From positions 62,001-126,000 of the forward strand of contig JAHDVF020000516.1 of assembly GCA_022606425.2 (NCBI GenBank): a stretch of 64,000 bases of DNA. Reading direction: 5' to 3'. The notes under the pieces were generated by a model. That model did no database searches. It was not told where the DNA came from and was given only the letters and a program-made list of their open reading frames with translations. This DNA comes from Lepidostoma basale. Its lineage: Eukaryota > Arthropoda > Insecta > Trichoptera > Lepidostomatidae. Positions 31,715 to 42,500 of the stretch are shown piece after piece (the stretch's first letter is position 1; each line of letters begins with the position of its first letter). Made by a program: the position numbers and the translations under genes.

Positions 31715-31888
31715 TAAATACTATAATGGTTTGGACACGCGGAAAGAATGAATAAAAAAAGGGTAAAAAAGTATATGTTTACGATATTAATGCAACTAGA
31801 AACAGAGGAAGACCGAGGAAAACGTGGCACGATCAAGTAAAGCAAATATTGAATCTCGGCCACGTGAGGAGTCTGATAAATCGAGGTA
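31715..31888 (+). mobile_element. LINE-A internal fragment
   Basis: TATAATGGTTTGGACACGC begins the WFGHAERMNKKRVKK block; it runs to HVRSLINR and ends at unrelated sequence. Both ends truncated. Confidence 0.7.
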
Positions 31889-32007
31889 TTTTGGGAAGTC
31901 TGCTTCATTGTTAATAAATACTTATATATTTCTTCTATATTCGCCACCACTTTGTATTATGGATACTCGTTTGATTTTTTTGTTGTTGATTTTTTAAAAA
32001 TTGTTCA

Positions 32008-32044
32008 CTTATCATCGTTTCGGGCCACAGATGCCCTTTCTCAT
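32008..32044 (-). ncRNA. Hammerhead-like motif, degenerate
   Basis: ATGAGAA, extra A, GGGC/GCCC stem II around ATCTGTG, GAAACGATG. Related to 11685-11720. Confidence 0.35.
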
Positions 32045-32074
32045 TTTGCCAATAAAGCGAATTTCATTATGTGT

Positions 32075-32323
32075 CTAACTAACTAACTAACCATCACGCC
32101 GTCTCCCCGAAAGGGTAAGCAGAAAGAATGGACTTCCACAATTAAACCGATGTGGCACCGCATCCGATGGAGACGCGGTGTGATGGATTGCGAACCTCAT
32201 CGCCACCCCGCGCACACTTCGATCGTTCAACATCCACAAAATAAATCTAAAACAAATCATATAAAATACAATGATATAAAATAAAAATAATTTAACACAT
32301 AATGTTCTATTTAGATGGTGCAC
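32075..32323 (-). mobile_element. SINE-2, near full-length
   Basis: Same layout and same 5' end (GTGCACCATCTAAA) as 1603-1892, with a 40 bp gap around the GCGAAAAGAG word. Tail TAACTAACTAACTAACC at the left. Confidence 0.7.
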
Positions 32324-32772
32324 ATGTTATCTAATTAATTTATGTTCCACGTATCCCTTTCATTTAAGTTGGATAATATAAAAATCTTATTACATGTAAT
32401 TATATCATGCAAACAAATTTCAAATAAATAATATTTTTTTTGGCACATCTTCGAAACATATGTGTAGTTTTAATTTTATTTTAATACTAGCTGACCCGAC
32501 GAACTTCGTACCGCCTCAGAATCAATAAATGTTGTGTTAACTTATAAGCTAAATTTAATTCACCTTTTTATTGAATTACAATTAATACTTAAAATGAATT
32601 AAGTTCATGAAATGTGCAAAAGTCAAAATTAAAAATATGAATTACAATGGAATATAATTCACGTGGAAGCCTGCATTAATACCTACTTAAAATGAATTAT
32701 AAATTGTTAATTAAAAACTTTGTTTTATGTATCACAATTGTGTTTTTATTTTTTCGCGACAATATATTCAAC

Positions 32773-33065
32773 CAAAGTGGAATCTACCAGATTAATTGTG
32801 AGGATTGTGATGCCGTGTATATTGGAAAGACGGGTCGATCATTTTGAAGAGGTTATATGAACACAACATTTAATACAAAAACAGAATCATTGTGTGAATT
32901 TTGACCATCATTTCAATTCCAAAAACACATTTTTTTTGCATATAACAAACAATTTAAAAAAAAATTGATAAATTAGAAAATTTAGAAATTTTTAAAGCAA
33001 AGGCACGTGAATTGAATGTTATAAATAACCAAATTCCAGCTTATTCCCCCTTAGTATATATGTAG
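32773..33065 (+). pseudogene. Penelope-like element, GIY-YIG endonuclease C-terminus (decayed)
   Basis: Reads QSGIYQINCEDCDAVYIGKT then GRSF, with both halves of the GIY-YIG motif and the CxxC spacing typical of Penelope-like retroelements. An in-frame TGA follows, then frameshifted FQFQKHI and a final block LENLEIFKAKARELNVINNQ and IPAYSPLVYM ending in TAG. The sequence just upstream (32715-32760, ACTTTGTTTTATGTATCACA) is the same arm found in the ribozyme-bearing repeats at 51980 and 52110. The RT domain is not present. Confidence 0.8.
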
Positions 33066-33299
33066 TACATTAAAAACTTTTCCTTTATACAATCTACCAA
33101 AAAAATATTAATACTACCTTCCATTTTTGTCCCTTTCTTACTAATATAATCTGCTTCCTTATAATGTTTATCGTCTTTAATATATTAGGATTCATCGTTT
33201 TTGACTCTATATTATGTATGATTGTTCCTTCTAATAATTGTTTGAATTATTATTATGATTATTATCATTCTTATTATTTTATTATTATAAATAAATGAA

Positions 33300-34076
33300 T
33301 TTCATACAACAACACAACAACAAAAACAAACCATCACGCCGTTTCTCCGCAGGGGTAGGCAGAGAGAATGGACCGCCACACGACTCTATCCTGGAACACC
33401 TCTCTAGCTTCCTCCACATTCATACATCGAGTCATACACGCACGTCGATTCTTCCGGCTTCTGACATGACCAACCTTTAATATTTGATTAATTTGGACAT
33501 GCCATGTTTTTCTCGGTCTACCTCGACTCCTTACTCCATTTACATCGTTAACGTATACTTTTTTAACCATTCTTTCTTCACATGCGCTCCACATGTCCGA
33601 ACCAACACAACGAACCATTCATAATTTTGTTCATAATACCTTCTTTCGCTCTATATTCCTTCCTAATATCAGCATTTGAGATTCTGTCATACATCGTTCT
33701 ACCACACATACGTCTTAGGGACCTCATCTCTACCGCATTTATTCTGCTCTCATCTTTCTTCTGTCAGTTCCATGCTTCGCTTCCATACATAGGAGTTGGG
33801 ACCAGAACTACATTGTGAACGGCCATTTTCGCTTTCATTGATAAATTCTTGTTTCCAATAACTACTTTTAAAGCTCCATTCACTTTGTTACCCGCACCAA
33901 CCCTTTTTTCAACATCACTGTCCGTTCGGCCATCCGCTGTGAACATGCTACCTAAATACACAAATTCCCTCACCTGTTCCAAGTTCACTTCATTTACACT
34001 TATATTACAAACTGTCATTTGCTCTTCCCTTTCAAAAACTAACACCTTTGACTTTCCGACAATCATCAAAACACGT
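33300..34076 (-). mobile_element. LINE-A, well-preserved (TTG)n-tail copy
   Basis: Left edge AACAACACAACAACAAAAAC. The - strand reads GKSKVLVFEREEQMTVCNIS, VREFVYLGSMFTADGRTDSD, NKVNGALKVVIGNKN and PMYGSEAWN, a stop, then INAVEMRSLRRMCGRTMYDR, RSRGRPRKTWHVQINQILKV and WRSILSAYPCGETA. It inserted inside the element bounded by 32486 and 34886. Confidence 0.85.
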
Positions 34077-34889
34077 TAAAACAATTAAATAGCAGACAAC
34101 ATAATTTTGAATAAGTGTGATCCATCAATGAACTCCGTTTTCATCATTAGCATCATCATATTCATCATCTGAAGAGTTTGATGATTCAGTGTCCGTATCA
34201 ATTGAAAAAATAAATTCCTCGTCTTCATCTAGCCAAATATTTCGTTTATTAAGTACTCGCGGCTGAATTTCCTATGGTACCAATTTTCTGGACCGAATGT
34301 ACACAGATACACCTATAAAATCAATACAAAATATACAATACGTATTTTTATTATTATTCACTAATCATAAATCGGTTTTTAATCTCTACGGAACACTCAT
34401 CTGTCATCTTTTTCGAATGGTAGGTATTAATGGCGCAAATATTCTCTGCTCTCCTTCACAAAAGGGGTTTAACTTTTAGAATAGTCTCTCTTATACTGAT
34501 TTTTATAACTTTGGGCATTGTTAATCTAAAATTAATAAAGAAAACCAAAAATCCCGGTGACGATTAAAAAATAACCTCAAATCTTTCACATTGAGTATTG
34601 ACATCTGGCATCAACAATACACCACCTACGGGCGTTTTCGAAACTAAAATGGAAGCCATGATGTTTTTTGTACTTTGTCTCAGAAGTCAAATATAGTCAA
34701 ATTTATGACAAATATAATTAATTTTAAATCATTTAAGTGATTTTTTCAAATGTTTTAATGATTATTCAGTTATCCGGAACGGAGACAAATCCAGCTAATA
34801 TAAGATCTTCAAAATTGGTCCAGCCGTTCTCGAGTTATAAATGGTGTAACTAACACGATTTTTGACTTTGTTTTATATATATAGATATA

Positions 34890-35305
34890 TAACATTTAAG
34901 AAAGTATCAAGGATTATCTGTCTAAATAAATATATCTAACAAAAGTACCTACAACTTAAGTTTAAGCTTTCTGCAGCCACAGTCAATTTTTTAAATTACA
35001 TCTGGAATTCCGATTCTTAGGCAGAGGCGTCGGAGTCGGTCGGTATTACAGGAATCTCCATAGGTGCCGCTTCCATCTCGAGGAATCTTAGATAAAATGC
35101 AGTGCTAGAGATCTACATCTTTAATGCACGAATACCCCGACTGAATAAAGCCCAGTCCGAGATCATGTGAACTCGGCTAGATGGTATAATCCATAATTCA
35201 CAAGAATTCGTGGAATACTTGTACTACTTTTCGCCTTAGATGTATTCCAAATCGTTCTGTATGCGTTTTAGATGTACTCGTATGATCCATCATTTTGTAC
35301 TTTTA
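34890..35305. other. Unassigned sequence
   Basis: Moderately G+C-rich 35020-35180 (GGCAGAGGCGTCGGAGTCGG); nothing recognised. Confidence 0.2.
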
Positions 35306-35309
35306 TATT

Positions 35310-35530
35310 GACTATATATAAGAAAGGAATGTGGAGCGAAAGAAAGTATTTTGAAAGGATCGCTGCGTTTGTTCAGACATATGGAGCGCATGGACGGAGA
35401 AAGAATGATTAAGAAAGTATACCTTTACAGTGAAAATGGTGTATGAAGTCGAGAAGGACCGAGGAAAATATGGAATGATCAGCTTAATCAAATTTTAGGG
35501 GTTGGTCATGTTAGAAGTCGGAAGTATAAA
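35310..35530 (+). mobile_element. LINE-A internal fragment
   Basis: RKECGAKESILKGSLRLFRH, MERMDGERMIKKVY, then SREGPRKIWNDQLNQILGVG. Truncated at both ends. Confidence 0.7.
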
Positions 35531-35789
35531 AAAAAATTGTTGGTAAGTTTGTTAAAAAGTTAAATGTAAAATATATATCAAATTATTTTAAATTTGTGAT
35601 AAAATTTCATAATGAATTTATATATGAATTCATACATTAACACTTATGTTTTTTAATTCGGCGTGTTTTAAAATTTTTAAACCTTCGTTATTGATTTTAG
35701 ATAAACTTAAGGCGTTAACAATGTGGAATTCTATAATGACGACTTTTTAAGAATTAAAACACTGTTTTTTCCACTTTTAAGTTTTTTTT

Positions 35790-35832
35790 TTCTCGACATG
35801 TTTCGAATGCTTACACCTTCATTATTGGGAGA
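35790..35832 (-). ncRNA. Hammerhead-like motif, inverted partner
   Basis: CTC/GAG stem I; CCAATAATGAAGG core region; GAAAC; ACATGTC. Faces the + motif across a 9 nt centre. Confidence 0.4.
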
Positions 35833-35840
35833 ACTATATT

Positions 35841-35882
35841 AACTCCCGATGATGAAGGTGTAAACCTTCTAAACATGTCGAT
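35841..35882 (+). ncRNA. Hammerhead-like motif, degenerate core
   Basis: CCGATGA in place of CUGANGA, extra T, five-pair stem II GAAGG/CCTTC, TAAAC for GAAAC, ACATGTC. Confidence 0.4.
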
Positions 35883-36169
35883 AAAAATAAACTCAAAAGT
35901 GGAAAAAACAGTGTTTCAATTCATAATACTTCGTCCTTCGTTATTGTGAGAACTGATCGTCGTTTATTTAATTCTCTTGGCGATGAAGGTAAAATACCTT
36001 CGATAACAAATGTTATATTTCATATAAGTAAAAAAAAAACAATAAATAAAATAAAAATGTTGATTCTACTTATTTTCATATAAGTTTTAAAAACAATCGA
36101 GCATCGTCATGCTGTTTTAAAAACTTAATTTTTAAATTCAGAATCATTCGTATTTAAATTATAACGAAA

Positions 36170-36490
36170 GAGTTACGTTGGAACTCACAACCGCCAAGTT
36201 AAGGGAAAAATTGGGTCGATAGATAAACGAATTGAATTACATAAGTACCCGAGATAAAACATTTGTCAGCCTCCGGTAAGAATTTTGGTCACGTTCCGTG
36301 GATATGGACGTGAGGTGTGATATTGTGATTTATGTCCTTAATGGCTATCATTTAGATCGGATCGGGTATCTTCGATTAAATTTGTATGCGTGTCCTTTCA
36401 ATCGGTGTTTTATTGTTCCACTCTCCCGCCAATGGACGCCATTTGCAAACCAAATTATTCGTCACACCTTTGAAGTATTTTTTTTACTCT
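36170..36490. other. Single-copy island
   Basis: No repeat match. A 69-codon + frame (36298-36504) has no domain. Candidate conserved non-coding element. Confidence 0.25.
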
Positions 36491-36690
36491 ATATTTTCAA
36501 TCCTTAATTGTTTATGTACGTCTCTACATTGTAAATAAAAATTATTTTTGAAACAGCACGTCCAAATGTATACTATAAATTCAACATGCCAAATATGTAT
36601 ATCTAGGCCACAAATTATAACTCAGAAAAGATAACCGAACCTACGAACTTTCTTGAAAATTAGGATTTGGCTGGACTGCCATTAGAAAAA

Positions 36691-36722
36691 TCAAATCAAA
36701 TCAAATCAAATCAAATTAAATC
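36691..36722. repeat. (AAATC)n microsatellite
   Basis: Six near-perfect AAATC units; an inverted (GATTT)n tail without a recognisable LINE-C body. Confidence 0.9.
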
Positions 36723-36782
36723 AATAATCATAATATCTGTCAAAACTGACCATATTTATAATATTTTAAATATGTATCTTTA

Positions 36783-36950
36783 AATCAAATATTGAATGTC
36801 GGCCATGTGAGGAGTCAGAGAAATCGACGCGCGTGCATGACACGATGTATGAATGATGAAGAAGCAAGATAAATATGTCAGGAAAGAAAAGTGTGGCAGT
36901 CCATTATTTCTGCCTAACCCTTCGGGGAGACGGCGTGATGGTTAGTTAGT
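36783..36950 (+). mobile_element. LINE-A 3' fragment
   Basis: Near-identical to the last 165 bp of the copies at 29990 and 57445, ending GACGGCGTGATGGTTAGTTAG. Confidence 0.8.
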
Positions 36951-36971
36951 TTTTTGTATCTTTATAATATG

Positions 36972-37012
36972 TATCACTGAAGAAGAACTGGTTGTCCGAA
37001 ACCTGTCTGATA
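36972..37012 (+). ncRNA. Hammerhead-like motif
   Basis: Same subfamily as 45941: TATCA/TGATA stem I, CTGAAGA, extra A, short stem II, GAAAC, but the palindrome is mutated to ACCTGT. Confidence 0.5.
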
Positions 37013-37137
37013 TGTAATTTTAATAGTGTTGTATATACAAAGTACATAAAAAAAAGAAAAAGAAAAATATAACATCTACAACACAAAGTATGGCGAACAT
37101 AAAATAAATTTTGTAATATTCATTCAATTAATAATAT

Positions 37138-37250
37138 ATAGAGGAGTGCATAATACGAGAGAAGTACGTCACAAAAGAACAGTGTGGCGTTCTGTTCGGT
37201 CTACCGACCCCTTCGGGGACAAGACGTGATGGTTAGTTAGTTAGTTTTTA
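37138..37250 (+). mobile_element. LINE-A 3' fragment
   Basis: Only the last approximately 110 bp: REVRHKRTVWRSVRSTDPFG followed by a short tail GGTTAGTTAGTTAG. Confidence 0.7.
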
Positions 37251-37254
37251 TATA

Positions 37255-37845
37255 AAAACAAATTTCTTTTTTCTATGTGAACATTGTCTTTACCGGTTTA
37301 ATACACTATTCTGATCGTTAACGAACGATATCCCATATATTTTTCAATTCTGCCCATAGAAGCGTAACCATCGCAGAGATCCTTCCATTATATGAATTTA
37401 TGTAATTTATTTAACAAATGCATCCATGTTCACTTACAATAAATTACAATGAAGATCATGTACATAGTTTACTAAATTGTTCCGCCTAATAATACCATTA
37501 TATGTAGGCTAATGCTTCAACCGTAAGTAAGGAACCATTGTTTACTTGCTCAAACGTAAATAAGGTTCTAATTACTTCCTTCATTCACAGAGGATCCTAA
37601 TTATCCTTTCACGTACAGTTAACTGAATTTATTTGTGAACAAAGTAACGGTTCAAATAATTAGAATCAAATTTCAAAATATTTAATTTAAAAGTTTTAAG
37701 GAAATGGTTATCATATTCTAGAACACTGTTGTATTTGATCGAATAATAATAAATATTTTTTATAAATAAATATGTTAATCGATTTTTGGTTATGTTAAAT
37801 GTGAAGACCTTCAGTCAAAGAGATAGGTTAACCAAGTGTCCCCCA
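37255..37845. other. Unassigned sequence
   Basis: No gene or repeat recognised. Confidence 0.2.
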
Positions 37846-37849
37846 GGAT

Positions 37850-38165
37850 CGAATGAATTGTGTTTAAAAGATTTTAGTCAATTGTTTTGGCCGAAACAGC
37901 ACGAAACTTCAACATTATAAACTATGAAATAAAAAACTTCGTTTATATATCAGTAATAATATTTTTTTTTTATTTTTCGCAACAGCTGTTTTCTCAACCT
38001 GTTTTGACATCATGACGATGTGAAAATATGTTGATGAAACAGCTATCTCGAAATATAATTTTAAAAAATATATAAATTGTGGCACATAAACAAAGTTTTT
38101 TTTTAATTTCGCAGTTTATAAAAAGATTTTATTTATGTATTCAACTGATAAGGCGAAATCAATTA
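37850..38165. repeat. Penelope-type repeat, degraded
   Basis: Contains CGCAACAGCTGTTTTCTCAA and GTTGATGAAACAGCTATCTC, facing half-motifs of the ACAGCTGT type, with the TTTGTTTATG arms seen at 51980 and 32715. Confidence 0.55.
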
Positions 38166-38191
38166 TTTAAATTATTACAGTTTTTACATTT

Positions 38192-38393
38192 ATTATTTTG
38201 TTGGATCGCTCTTTACATCATTACAGCGCGAGCCAAATCGATGTAAATTGTATACCTATCATATTAATTCTCGTGACAAGTTATAGGTAGGTAATCTATC
38301 GCCATTTTATTGTCTTCACCAGACTAAAGTGTGACAATCACACTGCCATAGCCGGGAATCGAACCAGGGTCCTTCGGTGTGGCAGTTAAAGCA
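38192..38393 (-). mobile_element. SINE-1, head truncated
   Basis: Inverted body and tail (TTATTATTTTGTTGGATCGC) and core to the B box (GGTTCGATTCC); the A box is lost at the LINE-A boundary. Confidence 0.75.
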
Positions 38394-38620
38394 CTAACTA
38401 TCTATCATGCCGTTTCCCCGGAGGTGTAGGCAGAGAGGATAGACCACCATACCGTAGTCCTGACATGCCTCTCTAGATTCCTTTCACTTTTATATATCGT
38501 AACATGTACGCTCTTCGATTTTTCTGACTTCGAATGTGGCCGCCTTTCGGTATTTAATTAATTTAATTCAGTATATCATTAATAAGTCATGTCATGCTTT
38601 CCTTGGACTTCTACTGTAAA
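38394..38620 (-). mobile_element. LINE-A 3' fragment abutting SINE-1
   Basis: TAACTATCTATCATGCCG is the degenerate inverted tail, followed by the terminal coding blocks to GKHDMTY. It replaces the head of the SINE-1 copy at 38192. Confidence 0.65.
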
Positions 38621-38639
38621 TTAATCTAATATTTTATTT

Positions 38640-38875
38640 ATTATTTATTAGTTCTTACTGTTAAAAAAATAATTATTAGTACTTATAACAAATAGCCCAA
38701 TTTAATTTTTAAATTTGAATTATTGTATCGAATTTTAAATGCGTTTTTATATTAATCTTTCATTGTTTAGTTTTCATTATATTTTTAAATCTATCTTCCG
38801 AAACATGTCGTGTTTTTTTTTTTTTTTTTAATAATAAGTGGATTAAACAAAGTTACTTGCAATTTCCTAAGTATA
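38640..38875. repeat. Single-arm relative of the 9212-9784 repeat
   Basis: GTACTTATAACAAATAGCCC, GAATTTTAAATGCGTTTTTA and CCGAAACATGTCGTG, same order as 9570-9720. The core box is lost. Confidence 0.65.
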
Positions 38876-39905
38876 ATAATGTGTAATCCATAAAGTGTAA
38901 TATAAAAAGATTTGAAAATCCTCATTCGTTTCTGATCTTTGAAAGAGATGGCGTTAAACTATCATTAAATTTATTATGTCTTTCAAGAAAAATTAACCAA
39001 TTTCGCATTTCTAACGTTTTATATATAATATATTTTTTAATGAATATTTTGTATTATGTTAAGAAAATTAAATAATTAAAATACTCGCGATTCTTAATTA
39101 ACAAGAATGGAAAAATCTGTTGCCTAGAAGTTTTATTATAATTTATGACAATGGCATGTTTAACATGTCACCAATTAATTATAATAAAACTTCGAGAAAA
39201 CAGACGTTTTCACTTATAGTAATTGTTTTAAATGGGTTTGTACGTCATTGTTCAAGATACAACAAATAACTTGTGATTCTTTTGCTTGAAATTGTAATTT
39301 CCTGTATCAATGTGTCATTTGCTAGATCAAAAACCTAATATATTCCCAAGTGAGGCCTTACACAAGATTTTATTATTTTGGTTTTTCGAATTTGTATTTC
39401 ATCGTTTAATGAATTATTTTCCGAACACAGCCACGTCTTGTGTGGCAAAATAACAATAGTATGAAGTATGGGATAATAAAAAGTCTCACCCTTCTCATCT
39501 TTTGTTTGTCAGAAACTGTCAAAAATAATATAATAAACACATTTTGCTTATAAAATCATGTAAAAGTGGCATAATATTGTGTTAAAAATCAAATCACTGC
39601 CAAGACTGAGTTCTATAGCTTGACAGTATAGAACAACGAAGACGAACGTAGGCCGTTATTATTTTTTTCATCCCCTGTGTTCCGCTTGAATGAAACACCA
39701 ATAAAAATGCAAATTTGTAAGTACTAAAACATGAGTTCAAATGGAAAATTCCGGTGTAGGTGTACTGGAAAAATTCAACGTAACATCATCTTTGAATTTC
39801 GCTATGATAAACTAACGAAAATAATGCTGAAAAACTACGTTTTAAATCATTAAACAGATTTATGGACTATAATTAATTTACATACATATTTCAACAAATA
39901 TCTTG
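38876..39905. other. AT-rich, mostly unassigned
   Basis: Apart from the short inverted repeat at 39112-39232, nothing recognised. Confidence 0.2.
39112..39232. repeat. Short inverted repeat
   Basis: AGAAGTTTTATTATAATT mirrors AATTATAATAAAACTTC around GGCATGTTTAACATGTCACC. Probably two remnants of the 59345 subfamily. Confidence 0.6.
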
Positions 39906-39907
39906 TA

Positions 39908-40151
39908 AAACTAACTAACTAACTAACCATTATGCCATCGCCCCGAATGGGTAAGCAGAAAGAAAAGACTGCCATTCTTTTCTTTCCTGACATATTTCTC
40001 TCGATTCCTCAACATTCATACATCGTGTCATGCACGCGCGTCGATTTCTCTGACTCCTCACATGGCCGACTTTCAATATTTGATTTATTTGATCGTGCCA
40101 CGTTTTCCTCGGTCTTCCTCTTTTTCTGGTTCCATTTACATCGTTAATATA
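39908..40151 (-). mobile_element. LINE-A, first half, interrupted by a TIR element
   Basis: Tail AACTAACTAACTAACC at the left, then all 3' blocks (NRRACMTRCMNVEES, RPRKTWHDQINQ) up to the ND-VN block, where the 232 bp element at 40152-40383 sits. Confidence 0.8.
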
Positions 40152-40383
40152 TCGCCTCTTTGCGAGAATAACGTGTTATCTCGAAAAATTTAAAATTGAA
40201 AAATGAAGCAAGTTCCCCGTCTGAAAGAGACAACGTGACAACACAATATACTACTGTTGTGTTGTCTCTTTCCCTCATAAATTCTCTGTTTTTCACTTTG
40301 AAAATACCATGTTTTTGTAGAAAATAAAGTTTAACACGGCGGATTGGTTTTCGAAATGTCACGTTATTCTCGCAAAGAGGCGA
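40152..40383. mobile_element. 232 bp TIR element inside LINE-A
   Basis: Perfect 24 bp terminal inverted repeats starting TCGCCTCTTTGCGAGAATAA. LINE-A continues on both sides. The interior holds a second hairpin (GACAACACAA with TTGTGTTGTC). The target duplication is not clear. Confidence 0.85.
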
Positions 40384-40675
40384 TTCACCATTCTTTCTTC
40401 ATTAATTCTTTCCATATGTCCAAACCATCTTAATGATCCTTTCATTATTTTGTTCATAACACCATCATTCGCACCGCATTCACTCCTCATATATTTTCAT
40501 TCGACACTCTATCATACACAGAGTATACACACATTTGTCTAAGAGATCTCATTTCTACTGCATTTATTCTACTTTCAATCTTCTTTTGCCAGTTCCATGC
40601 TTCGATTCCATAAATAAAAGTCGGTAGTAGAATAATAATAAACAATCCAAGTTATTTAATTTTTCTTGAACTATG
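40384..40675 (-). mobile_element. LINE-A, second half, with shared leader
   Basis: Resumes at the NEERMV and GSLRWFGHMERI blocks and runs through the RRMC region and LLPTFIYGIEAWNWQ, then the same non-coding leader seen at 10248-10296. Confidence 0.8.
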
Positions 40676-40774
40676 ATGTTAAACTCTATATTAAATGATT
40701 AAAACGATTGTAAACATTAGTTTTAATTTTGAGTTTTATTACCATTTATGGAAATTACATCGCACAGTATTTAC

Positions 40775-40935
40775 ATCTGTTACTTTCATTCGACACTCTA
40801 TTAAACACAGATTTTTTGCACATTCGTCTAAGAGATCTCATTCTTCTATCATCATTATTTTGCCAGTTCCACGCTTCACTTCCGTACAAAAGGGTCTGTA
40901 CAGGAATATAACAGCGCACTGCCATTTTAGCTTTT
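40775..40935 (-). mobile_element. LINE-A internal fragment
   Basis: Inverted match to AKMAVRCYIPVQTLLYGSEA, WNWQNND and EMRSLRRMC blocks. Both ends truncated. Confidence 0.6.
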
Positions 40936-41304
40936 TAGGTAGGCTTTTTAGGTAAAATGAAAATTTTAAGTGCAAAAATTTGTATTGTACAACAACAATT
41001 GTATGGAGTATTGACCTTTGAGTGGATTTATTGAATGCCAACCCTATTGAAATTTGTTCACACATTACATCCCCTACTTTACGACAAGAAACAGATCTCA
41101 TTTAGAACACGTATATCGCGGGTGTATTATATCACTAAGGGGGAGTTTGCAAAGGGAGTTATTCGACTGTGAGACACCCTCATTACTTTGATATCATTGC
41201 ACTGAATTCACTCCAATAGCGTGCGTGTAAAATATATGAGAATACCAAGCTTTTGTGTTTTGCATATAAATGTAATTTCACCAACATATATACTTATTAT
41301 TTAA

Positions 41305-42089
41305 CCGTCGCGTTGCCATGTGGTCAATTGAGTTTCCACTGCCAATTTAAAGTTGATTTTCTTAAAACCTAAGGACCCTTATATTATAAAAAAAATTGTA
41401 ATCCTCCATTAAAGTGTTCTCAATATTTCGTAATAAAAAAGCAAAAAAATTACTTCCTTCATCCCAAAAAAAAATATTTTTTAAGACTGCCCTCACCTTC
41501 ATTCGTGTTAAGGTAGAATTTGTTTTGCTAATATTTACAACTTTATCAAAAGTGACAAATACTTACTCGCTGTTTTGAACGTATTATAAATTATATGTTT
41601 GGCCTTTTCTCATACGTAATAATACCGATTGTGGACGGAAACGCAGCACGCAACTTAATAATATCAGAACTGTGAAAATATTAACACTTTATTAAAAGGG
41701 ACAAATATTAATACGTACTCGTTGTCTTGAACGTAGCATACATGTTGCCTAGGTGCCTTTATCATACGTAAAATTATAGCGCCACGGCGCGGCGGGGCGA
41801 GACAAGTTCATACTTGGTGTCAGTTGTTCATATGCTGTAGCATTGCTGTCTCGTCATTCTCTATCAGAAATCGCATGGTTCCAGAAAAAAATTAATAATG
41901 ATATGTTTTTCAAATAATCCATGTATGTTATAGATATCGATCTATTTCTAATGAAATTCCCTACAAGATGACATAAATTAAATTTTGATTCATCAAGTCA
42001 TATGCTTGATATTTATAGATAAAGTTAGCGGTAAACTGAATTGACCACATGGGAGCGAGCGTTTTGTTTTGAACACGGTACGTTAAGGG
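41305..42089 (-). mobile_element. TTAA element, copy 3 (785 bp), inside a Penelope-type repeat
   Basis: Flanked by TTAA at 41301-41304 and 42090-42093, inverted relative to the other two. The flanking ATTCGAATAACATATTATTT closely matches ATTCAAATAATGTATTTTTT at 42372, an unoccupied relative of the site. Confidence 0.9.
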
Positions 42090-42182
42090 TTAAATTCGAA
42101 TAACATATTATTTATTCCATAGCTTGACGATTTGTGTCTTAATCAAAACACAGTATTTTCGACATTTGAGTTTACTTTTCTT

Positions 42183-42220
42183 GACATGTTTTGGAGGCAT
42201 TACACCTTCATCATCGGGAA
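42183..42220 (-). ncRNA. Hammerhead-like motif, degenerate
   Basis: CCGATGA, extra T, partial AGG/CCT stem II, AAAACATGTC. First of a direct pair. Confidence 0.35.
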
Positions 42221-42458
42221 AACGATATAAATTTACCAAAAATTATTACAAAATGAATATAAGAACCTTGGAACATATATGTATAAAGTGCGTTAGTTAA
42301 TTTAGGAAGGGTACCAGGGACACAACATTACGAAATCAATGGGTTACATTTAGTAAAGGATTATTATTTAAATTCAAATAATGTATTTTTTATTCCATTT
42401 CTTGACGATTTTTGTCTGTATTAAAACACAGTATTTTCCACTTTGAGTTTATTTTTCT

Positions 42459-42500
42459 TGACATATTTCGAAGGCTTTAGACCTTCATCATAAGGAGAAT
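42459..42500 (-). ncRNA. Hammerhead-like motif
   Basis: TTATGA, extra T, five-pair GAAGG/CCTTC stem II, GAAATATGTC. Second of a direct pair, in tandem with 42183. Confidence 0.4.

Larger units (their letters stand above)
32486..34886. repeat. Dispersed element with later insertions inside
   Basis: Left end CTAGCTGACCCGACGAACTT; right end CCAGCCGTTCTCGAGTTATA then TTTTATATATATAGAT. These terminal words recur in many arthropod genomes from memory; the class is not assigned. It contains the Penelope-like remnant and the LINE-A copy at 33300-34076. On the - strand at 34135-34256 an acidic stretch (LDEDEEFIFSIDTDTESSNS, SDDEYDDANDE) may be an eroded N-terminus of a transposase. Confidence 0.5.
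35754..35935. repeat. Inverted repeat with two hammerhead-like motifs
   Basis: Arms include AAAACACTGTTTTTTCCACT and AGTGGAAAAAACAGTGTTTC; the centre is ATTGGGAGAACTATATTAAC. Confidence 0.8.

Noticed and set aside
24591..34000. Recurring antisense frames reading SLLIFSFDTLSYTEYPHIRL or ISTAFILLSSFFCQFHASLP
   Set aside because: They are the complement of the conserved LINE-A coding region. Their recurrence reflects copy number of the sense ORF, not a second gene.
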